From positions 19,633,999 to 19,697,998 of the forward strand of contig NC_092565.1 of NCBI RefSeq assembly GCF_037975245.1: a DNA stretch of 64,000 nt. Direction: 5' to 3'. The translations under genes and the position numbers were made by a program. A model generated the notes under the pieces. The model searched no databases, was not told where the DNA came from, and saw only the letters and a list, made by a program, of their open reading frames with translations. The DNA comes from Apostichopus japonicus (Eukaryota; Echinodermata; Holothuroidea; Aspidochirotida; Stichopodidae). Positions within the stretch are counted from its first letter, which is position 1. Each line of letters starts with the position of its first letter. Positions 53,401 through 64,000 of the stretch are shown one piece after another.

Positions 53401-56400
53401 ATTAATATGACGGTATACCACTGAAGAGTTTTTACTGTATAACAGCAAGAATAATCCTTTAAAAATTGCCCAACTTCCAAAAAATAGGACAAAACAACAG
53501 AATGGCGGCTAAAATAAGAGAGACAGCTGCTGTCATTTCCAATTTTTGGACCTTGGTACATATCAATCAAAAGCTTCCAAAACATGCTACAGAATTGGTT
53601 AAAAAATGAAGATTTATCAAAATGATGAGTCTGTTTGGGAAAATGAACAGATTAGAGTAACATTTAATAACATGTTGACAACGATGAACATGGACTGCCA
53701 TGTGGTTAATTAACAATACAAAACATAGCAATATTACAAATTCTACAATAGAGCAAAACAAAGGAAACAAGGTTGTCTTAGCACCTAATTAATATCTACC
53801 GTGTGTTTCCAAAAATGAGAGGAAGAAATATGTCACTGGAAATTATGTAAAACTTTGACAGAATAACCGTAAGGATTGAACAGAAACTAGTAAATTAATG
53901 TTTCCTTTCTTCTCAAAAATTACAGTTATGTGATTTATGGTATTTTAATAATTAAAGCATATAGCAACGTTTACTACCGCCAAAAGTTACAAAGGGACTA
54001 CTGTTTTGTGTAAGCACTGAATTTGTATTTACCAAGTGTTTTCTGAAATATTAAAACTAGAATAACAAAACTTTGAGAGGTAGTCGCTTTGAATAACAGC
54101 AAGGATGAACAGAATTTAGCCAATTAATTTTGAAATTCCATTCATATGGTTATGGCATTGCAGCAACATTTTTAACCATTGTTACTTGTTAGTTCAATTG
54201 AAATGCATTAAGGCCAATAAAGAAGCACACATTATTACATCACATAAATAACATACCCACAACAATACAAAAATCAATAAATTAGCAGAAAAACTGTGAA
54301 GAGCAATTTTCTGCATTGTTAAAATAACCTCAGAAGTGGAAAATTATTGTGTACTGGAAATAAGGCAAACAACTCAAATGGCATTATTAAAGGCCAACTG
54401 TTTGGAAATCCAATCAATGCTATCGACAGGCATCAAGGATAGAGAAAAAACTAATTAAATCATTAGATATTGTATGAAATTAAAAGAGGTAGCAAATTTG
54501 AATAACAAAAGTAATGCACTGAGAACTGACATTCATTTTATTTCTTTGTGTGCTTATTTTTATCACGGAAAACGGAGGTCATTTCGCTGCAAGAAATTAG
54601 CTACTTCCTGAGTGAGTTACTGAATATTCAATTCTGCAGAGAAATGTCAAGACCGCAAGGAGCAAACTGCCCGGCTTGTTGGTACTGCTACCTTCAGTCG
54701 ATTGTAACTTGCTGGTCTACTGGTAAACTTAACACCATGACTGTAGGTTAGCAAATCAACTTACTGATGATATCTGTATTGGTCTCAAAATAACATTTCT
54801 GGCAAAATTCAATTTGTCAATGTTGTTCTTGGAGGCTCTGTTGGCAGCTGAAAGAACTTTGTTTATTTACTTATATCTGTAAGAATTTATAAAACAATGG
54901 ATTAAAAACTTTAACAAATCATGCCAAATTTTGACTTTCTTCACCAAGTTTACCTACTGGCATTATAGACTGGCAAACTAGTGATGTAAATATCAAAATA
55001 ACACTAGAACTTCATCTGTAATTCTAACGTTCTATTTCAGTGCATAGTAACACTAAAATTTAAACCTCAAGGGCTACTTTCATCAAATTACTGTCAGAAA
55101 TGCACACACACACCCCCCCTCCCCCTACAATGTCTCATACAAACAAACAACTTTTTTTTTTATCCTTCAAGGTTAACTTGCAATGAATATAGCATGAAGT
55201 GTTGCACCAACTCCTTTTGTTCCAAAGCCTTTTATTAAACATGTAATGGGAAGCCAGTTCGGGTCACTACCCTTCGTTGCCAAGATGAAACCCCCTTCAC
55301 TTCATAGCACACCTACATCACTACTGCACTGCCACATACTGCTTCATTCTTGAAATAACCCCTTTTGTGTTAGGGTTCTACATTCCTGAAAGAGTGCCTA
55401 TGTCCTTTCTATTCACAGAAAACAATTGACACCCACAATGCACTGTGTTGTGACAAAACGAGATATATTACTCTGCCAACTCCTTATCGAATATGTATTC
55501 ACCAAGTCCATCACCGGCTCTTGACAGTTGCTGCTTAAGGTCTCCAAGCCGTTTAATATTTTCCACATAAGGAGTAAGAAATTCTTCCTCGATCCAGTCC
55601 ATTGTCTGCAAGAGAAGATGTATAAGGATTTGTTAAGACCCCATAAAACTTTGCGACAGATTGGCTGCACAATGTTGATTCAATGTGGTTGAAGCCTGTG
55701 CACTAAAGCATAATATTTGCATGTGGTCATTGTTTTTTACCAAACCTATCGCTTACTGAAGAAATCAACTGATCAAACTTAAGACAACTTGATCATAGAT
55801 CTTGTTTACCATATGGAAGTTAACAAGCAAGTACTTGATTCTGTCCGTCCTCAACAAGTCGTAGCCCAGATGGGGATTTTCATATCGGCATTACTCACAT
55901 GTAGAAATGAAAATTGAAAGCTTCAAAAAATTACAAAATTGGTTCATTATTTGAAATGAAACTTAGAGATTGAATTTGATTAACTACATTGATATGGGAT
56001 AAAGGCACTGAACAGAATACAAATTTGGATCAAAATCCCAATGAAAAGGCTGTTTTGCAGTCTCATTGGCACAGACGTAGCATGTTAGACTTCAAAATCC
56101 CTTCAATAATGAAATAACAAGTAACCAACAGAAGAAGAATGAGGGAAAAAATTAAAATTGTGAAAGGAATTACATGCTTATCTTCATGAGTCTCGGCAAG
56201 ATTGTGGAATTTCAAAAACGTTTGGTTACTATTTATCTCGGCTTCCATCGCTGCAGCTAATCCCTCACTTCCTTTACCCCAGTTCGATCTAGAACTAGCC
56301 TGGAAAGACAGCAAAAAGATAGGATAAAATGATTAGCCAGTGGATTATGAGAGCATAAGGTGATGTGTCAAACACTACAGGAGGGGGGGGGGAGGGTCAT

Positions 56401-59400
56401 GGGGCTCATCCTATCTGCAGTTGGGCTACAAAAGACAATCTTTTGTGCTCTGCCTTTCACACAGTAGGCACTGCTGGTCAATAAAGATGAGCTAAATTCC
56501 ATCAAAAATGTCAAACATACAGTTATCCAAAATAAACCAGCATAATAATACACTCAAAACAATGGCATTTTTTCATGCAGCATTCAGAAAATGCAAATTA
56601 TACAAATTTACCATGCATGCAGTAACATTCCCTGAAAATATCTTAAATTACATCTTGGGTTATAAGTGTTGTAAGGTGTGTGATTGCATATTGCAGCCTC
56701 AACCGGACTGTTTTCAGTTTGTGTAACCCCAACAATCACCTACTCAAAGTCTCCTTCTGATGATAACAGACTTCATTAAGAACAATAAATGAACCATAAA
56801 AAGAAACATTGCTTGATGGTACTGAACTTTAAGGGAACATTGTCCATCTCAACCTGCAGAAGTACAACCCTATGAAAACAAAGGTTCCATTACTAAGTTA
56901 AAGGCATTGAAGACTCGCCCCAAACCGTGTGCGGCCATCTGAAAAAGTTAACTTTCCGTTGCTTGCAAGTAACGTTTTGTTCGTGTCGCTAGAAAATGCA
57001 GACAGTGATGAAACGTGATACCTTGTTATCTTTAACTTGACCTGAGATGTCTATCGCTGTTTGTTTGTACACTGTGCTATGGGTATTGACCGCAGCTGTA
57101 TTTACTGACTGTACACTAGTGTCTAATTACCGACGTTAGCAAGATGTGTGTCTATTTTCTGGGATCGATGGTGGTGTCTAACACTTCTGTTACACCTCAT
57201 TTGAAACTAGGTCAGATAACTGGCTTTAGATGTTTCTTTTTGCGCGAGTCTTCACACCCTTTCAGAACACGCCATAACATTCATACGGGTGTAATTAGCT
57301 TTAGAAACATTGTGGTCATTTTACTATCTTTTTTGGGAGGGTTGGGGGGGGGGAAGGGTTTCACTAAGTCTTCACTTTAATGACTCTTGGAATTTATTTG
57401 TTCTTCACCTGAACATCCTGGAAAGTCACACGTCCTCCCCTCTTGTTCTGCTTCTGCATCAATTTGTCTGCATTTTCTTTCTTCTTTTCTGACATGTCCT
57501 TCAGAAACTTATGAAAACCTGAGAGTGCAACATCATCCCTGTCATAATGTGTCGACTGCATAGGAAGTTGGAAAATAATGATGGAATGATCATATCAAAT
57601 CTAACATAAAGTCATACAATCTGAAAAAAATGTAATAATGTTATTGGGTACAAATCTCTTATTAACATTAATTCATTAATGTAAATAAGGGATATAAATT
57701 GTGATTCTCAAATTATTTTGTGTATGACCAAATTTACAGCAACAGAGTTGTTGTATATATATTCAACTTTGTTGCTGTAAATTTCACCAGATCAGCAATA
57801 AAGGGTCACACTAATTAGCGTCAACAGGCCGATTTCACGACAACTCACGACAACTCAAGACAACAAGTTTAAAATACCATCAAATACAATTGATGTTATC
57901 AGAGTATATCTGCAAACACGTTTAAACTGACTGGAACCAGCGTGCATACATATTTTTCACGGGAAAAAATGTTTTTGTCGTAAAAATCGCCAACTTTTTC
58001 CTAACGTTGAATTGGACGACGTGATGCTATTGCGCTTGCGCAATGACATTGGACCGAACCATTACACTACAGGTAAGTGCAATTTTTCAATCGAGAATGG
58101 TGCCCACACACTGGTGTCAATGTATGATTGACTTGGCAAAAGGTGACCAGCGCCATCTAATTTTACTTAACTACTTTTTATGAGAATCATTCGTTACTAT
58201 ACTACTACTAGTGTCAGTGAGTACTACTACTTTTTGTGAATGGTCTTCTATTCATTTTTACAGAGCCATTCCTATGTTTAACCAGATCGTGTTATATTCA
58301 GGGTAAGCTTTAATTCATGATTGTGTGATAGGATTTAATTGCAATAAGAAATATTCATTATTTTAAAAACATTCAATGATTTGACAGAGAGAATAATAAA
58401 ACCAGGCAAAATGATAGTTAGCAAGACTCTGTAAAGTTGATAATCATGCACATATGTAAATTACAATGGAAAAACAATAAGCAATATTCATTATTTTTAA
58501 AACATTAAATAATTTGATTTGGAGTTCATTCACCATACTTTGGTGCTTTATTACTACGTCAACCCACCTTACCGACACTGTACACAAGGCAGTTCCCAAA
58601 CCTAGCACAAACCCACCGATATTATAATGGTTCGGTCCGATGTCATTGCGCAAGCGCAATAGCATCACGTCGTCCAATTCAACGTTAGGAAAAAGTCGGC
58701 GATTTTTACAACAAAAACATTTTTTCCCGTGAAAAATATGTATGCACGCTGGTTCCAGTCAGTTTTAAACGTGTTTGCAGATATACTCTGATAACATCAA
58801 TTGTATTTGATGGTATTTTAAACTTGTTGTCTTGAGTTGTCTTGAGTTGTCGTGAAATCGGCCTGTTGACGCTAATTAGTGTGACCGACAATGAATGGAA
58901 TAATGCTACCGGTGTAAGGGGGACCCTCTCAGTGGAAGGCATTGCATCTCATGTAATTTGGCGATGTTTATTAGATGGTTTCTCCAAGTTATATCCTTCT
59001 TGAAACTATAACCAGTATTATAACTATTATTAATAGGCCGTGGCTATTCTTACGACTAGTCGTAACAATTATTTATAAACTATTCTTACGACAAAGGCGA
59101 ATTCAAGCACAGTTAAGTAAATAAAGCAACTGCGCATGTAGTAGGGGTAACCCTAACCCTAACTTTAACCCTAAACCCCAATCCTAACCCTAACCGGAAA
59201 TTATGGTTACTCCTGGTTGTAAAAAATAGTACTCCTGTCATAAAAATAGCAACTGCGCATGCGTAATCGAAAATTATTCTTACGAACAGTCGTAAGAATA
59301 GCCACTTTGTTATTAATAAAATATGTGGTTCCTGCATGTTTGTGCACTGAATGTTTGACTAGGCCTTTATGACTAAATACTTTCACTTTGTAATGCTGAC

Positions 59401-62400
59401 ACAATAAATCATCCAACGTGATTGCAAGCTCACGATAAATCTGATAGATTAGGTACAGCTAAATTATTTGACTGAGGTCGACAGTGTTCTAAACTTCTAC
59501 CTGTACATATAGCCTAGGGGCCTAGCTAGACCTGCATGATAAAGTGATAGTGATACTAACAGTAACACAAAAGCCTAGGCTTCAGTACAATCAAGCTAAG
59601 AATTCGCCATTGCCGATTAGCCTATGCAATACAGATCGTTAATTTACCATCGCTAAGTAGCCATACGACGACGTGAGCTCCAATTGTATCAGGGTATTGA
59701 TAAATGTCTCTGTCTCTGCGTGAAAATTCTGCTTGACGTTCGAATTCGTTGCCATTTTTCTGATTCAATTTCTTCCACTAATACTAGTACCGTGCAGTTC
59801 CAACGATCCCAGCCTAGGCTACCCCATGCGACCTGCTTCTCGTGGTGTCGGTAATCTTTGTTATGGATATTCATCTAGGGTCTTTATTTTACGGAAGCAT
59901 AGAAAGCCACTAATTCAAAACACACACATGGTAAAATTGACGAGAAAGGTGATCCGCTGTGCACTCTGCATTCTGCACACTGTGCAAACATCTATACACA
60001 CCACGTTCATTCTTTTGATTTGCATTGTCCGCATAACTTGTCGACACGGTATTTGACGAAAATGTTGACATTTTACGCGGTACAAAGCAGAGTCGTAACA
60101 AGCCACTTCATTGTAAGGCCAAGTAATTACTATCCATTTTCATGGGCCGAGTGAACAATCACTGACCCCAATCACTGTATAACAGTGTTTGAGCTACTAC
60201 ACGTGTCACGAATATTTACAATTAACGGTTGGTAATTGCAAAATGGTGACGTCACCTTCTTTTATAATTGTAGTTTATCTGTTTTAAACTGTAGATTCAT
60301 TTTTATTCTATGGCAGGAAAATAGTAATTGTACCGAATGGTATTTTTTTTCGTTTTATCATGTATGCAAGTCGTTACTCTAATGCTCTTTCTACGCTTCC
60401 GTATTTAAGTTCACCGCGGCGACTATATGGTGGCGCCTAACTGAGTTTTGAAATTCTCTAGAATATGTCAACTGCGTGGCATACGGTGTCAACACAAATG
60501 CAGAAAATTGAAGAATTCGTTACGTAGTTATTGAATAAGGGGTTAATCAACGGTCTAGCGTGCGTTACTCACAGGATTAATGCACGATCGGGGGATAATG
60601 CAAGCGATGCACGAGGGCGGAGCCCGAGTGCATCCAGCGATAGCATTAACACCCGGAGTGCATTAATCATGTGAGTAACGCACGCTAGACCGTTGATTAA
60701 CCCCGTTCATTCATACGCAGGCGCGTATCCAGGATTTTCTAACCCGGGGGGGGGGGGGGGGCGCGAATTACTATCAGAGCCGTATAGAGAGAGAGTTTGG
60801 CCAACCATGTAACCGATTTGGATTGGTCGAGAGGGAAAACGCCCACACAGGGTGGTAAAATAGGTCCACTTGAAAACTTTTTAGCAGGCGACACGCATAC
60901 TCACAGTGTATAGACTATCGTTTGTGTACACGAAAAAGTACGAAATTATGAAAGAAATGGTGCTGGGGATGCTGCAATCGGTCAGAACATGGATATTGTT
61001 GTTTGATTTTCCGACTGACCATAAAAGAAGAGGAATTTTTTGGAAGTAGAAAGAACAAGATGGAGATCTAATGAAAAAAAGTCTGTGTAGCCTAGGCCCA
61101 TACTAGCCATAGGCCCTAGTGTAATACGAGTAATGTACAAGCAATGCGAGAATTTTACGTTCAGACTGGTTTCTGTAATTACATGCATGGCTATTCTCTC
61201 TCGTTTTACGATCCACAAATTCGATTTCATTATGCCAGCTCTTCTACTGTAATCATAGGCATGGCAGTTTCAGTCGCACATATAGTTATCCTAATTCCTA
61301 GTTATTGTATGCCTAGGCTATGCCTAGCCTAAAAAAGTATCACTTTTAGTTTAATGTAAAAGGGTGGGCTAGCCTCTAGGCATCACGTAAAGCCCTAATC
61401 CTGAGTTAAGCCCGAAGCATAAGTTAAGCCTGGGCTTAATTAGACCTGGACCATTCTTGCTATTACTACAACTGTTATAGCACATTACATAATATGGCAC
61501 AGTATAAGGCCCAATTAAACTAGGTCTATGGAAAACAAAGTAGCCTCGGCCTAAACTAGTTAGGCTAGGTCTATACTCATTGGCAACTTGTGTACACATA
61601 CAGGCCTAATTATATAGACCCTTTTAGTATGCCATAAACAAGTGCCCAAATGGTTAAATGATCTTGGTTTGTGTTAATTGTCAGCATTGGCCTAGCCTTT
61701 TTAGGCTAACATGAATTCAGCCTAATATTTTCTTCTTCAAAAGTATAGCCTAGGCCTTGGTTTAATTTGGATGCAGTCAACTATCATTTATCAAAGTTGC
61801 ATCAGTACCTCCTTATTCCCTTAGTTGACACCCACATTGACGATTGAAGTTAAAAAAAATCTTTTTAAATTATCTTTAGACAGTAAATTTTAACTCCCTG
61901 AATTTCAGGACTTTTTTTACAAATCAAAGGTGACATGTGCTCTGAAGAAAAACTCCTAACATAAGAAGCCACAGTTAGCAGACTGTGATAAAGACAAACC
62001 TGGTGAGTGACTACTAGACTGAAATCCAGTTCCTGCAACCACAGCAATAAAGTCTTTGTTTTAATCAATGCACTTGTGTGTTTGAAACTTTCAAATGGAC
62101 ACTCAATGGCAGTTGGTTAAGATATAAGGTTTTACCTTCATCATGGAGAGTTGAAGGGAATCTGCCTCATCATCTGAATAATGGACTCAAGGATAGCAAC
62201 AAATCATGATTGGATAATGATTTTGAGCAAGTAAATATCAAGCAATTTGAAAGTTTGTATTATTTTTTTACATATTATTTAAGCTGTTTAGCTCACACAC
62301 AAGCAAATGATCAAGTGACAACAACCGATGCAGTATATTTAAAGGTATTGAAGACTTGCCCTAAACCGCATGGTCGCGCTCTGAAAAAGTTTACTTTCCG

Positions 62401-64000
62401 TTGCTTGCAAGTGAATTTTTTTTTTGTGTCGCTACAAAATGCAGACAGTAATGAAACCTGATACCTTGTTATCTTTTATCTAGACCTGAGATGTCCACGC
62501 TGCTATGTGCACTGTGTTGTGGGTATTGACTGTGATGTTTGTATTGACTTTACACTAATGTCTATTTACAGATGGTAGCAAGCTGTGTGTGTATTTTCTG
62601 GGATCAATGGTGGTGTCTAACACTTCTGTTACACCGCATTCGAAACTAGGTCCGATAACCGGCATGAGACGTTTCTTTGTGCGGGAGTCTCCACACCCTT
62701 TAAGGAGAAGTATTTATATCCCATTAATAGAGAAAGAATTATGTTTCAATTGGTAGCATGCAACTTAAAAATTTGCAAACATTAGATACAATCAAACAAT
62801 AACAAGGTTCATTTACAAGGTAATCTATTGCCCTTTATTTCACCTTAGTCTGTCACATCAGAAGGTCACAGCTTTCAATAATTATACAAACAAATTCTCT
62901 TGATGGGTGCTTCGTTAGATTCCTGCAATTTTCAAGTTTATCAATGTAATAAGTTCTGAATGTGGCAATGTGGAGAAGCTTTGGGATAATCTGTGGATAA
63001 GACTGCCAGACTATCAACAAGATTCCACATCCATGCAACTCCAACTGCTTCCTTCACCTCCTTGCAGATGTACCACATGTCCAAAGAAATGTCAGCATTG
63101 GTTAATGTAATTAAAATCTGGCTTCCTCCTGAGCTGGCAAATACACATGAATTGTCAAGTACAGAGGTCAGTGTGAAACCACTGAAAGATCTTCTCAGCT
63201 TTCAAGAAAACAAAGACTTGAAGCCAAATTGACAGAGGCCACACTGATACCATTCCACTCTCATAAGATGAAGGTATCACACACACTTCATTTTGCTTCT
63301 GTGATGCAGTGCCTGGTAGACTGTGAGGGTCACCCAATGGATGTTTTAACAACTGCCTGGTTTATAGAGCTCTGCAACAGATAAGTCATCCTAATGTCTA
63401 GTCGTCATCCTGTCATGGCCTTGAGCAAGTTGAACCCACTTCAACACAAAGCAGCTATTGAATTCTTGTCTAGGTACTGTCAAATCCACATCACCATCAT
63501 TGCTGGTTCCAGCTACGCTGACCATAATAAAAGAGTACAATGAGGGTTTTTTAATTCACCCAACAGAGCTTGCATTCCAGTACCTTTGGGCAGCTGAAAA
63601 GATGTTCAGAAATTGTTATATATGAGTGTGTTTGTATGCATGCATATGTGTGATTTTCTTGCTTTACAGAACAGCTCCATTTTGATAAGCTATGTAACGT
63701 GGAAACCTGCCAATCATATGTTAGAAATAGGACAGGCTGAAACGATTCTTAAATGGAAAGCTTAACGACTTCTTGCATTTTTATACATCACTGTTCAGGT
63801 AAGGCCAGTAAGGGCAGTATGAAGAATAAGTAACAATTAATAATTATCATTATGGCCATTTGCTGTCTGCATAATAACAAACTGAATGATGTCATCAGCC
63901 CTGTGCACAGTTGACAACCCTGACAAGTAGGCACACTATGTCAGTGTGATCCATGAAACCTTATTAAGGACATGACCTTATAGTATATATGTTAATGGAA

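Overview
The window is eukaryotic nuclear DNA: AT-rich, with multi-exon genes, GT-AG introns and many small dispersed repeats. Gene content (a mitoferrin, a 172-residue cytosolic ferritin, an ARH3-type ADP-ribosylhydrolase, an MFSD10-type transporter) and repeat style (many long poly-G/C runs, TAGGCCTA-rich stretches, numerous MITEs) suggest a marine invertebrate deuterostome, most likely an echinoderm. The phylum is an inference. The sequence alone does not prove it.

Layout. (1) 628-8331, minus strand: 5' part of an MFSD10-like major facilitator transporter, five coding exons, 265 codons; its 3' half lies beyond the left edge. A non-coding leader exon may sit near 12.9 kb. (2) 18751-25835, plus strand: complete mitoferrin in four exons, 354 residues. 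(3) 26.7-44.4 kb: no recognisable gene; a ~146-bp repeat array rich in AGGTCA, tandem duplications, AT microsatellites and one doubtful minus-strand exon near 38.5 kb. (4) 44452-50472, minus strand: complete ADP-ribosylserine hydrolase (ARH3/ADPRS) in six exons, 374 residues, with one GC-AG intron. (5) 55468-59755, minus strand: complete ferritin subunit in four exons, 172 residues. (6) 59.8-64 kb: repeats only.

Mitoferrin (iron import into mitochondria) and ferritin (cytosolic iron storage) are about 30 kb apart. Whether that has any functional meaning is open. The most notable coding result is that the ferritin is intact but lacks four of the seven canonical ferroxidase-centre residues, while keeping those of the three-fold iron channel.

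The non-coding DNA contains a dense set of small transposons that can be bounded from the sequence: two hAT-like elements with 8-bp target duplications, two elements with 9-bp duplications, a TTAA-flanked MITE family (two copies), a 1.1-kb foldback element, a 166-bp near-complete palindrome, and a dispersed repeat whose head hairpin shows compensatory changes. Three of these lie inside ferritin introns.
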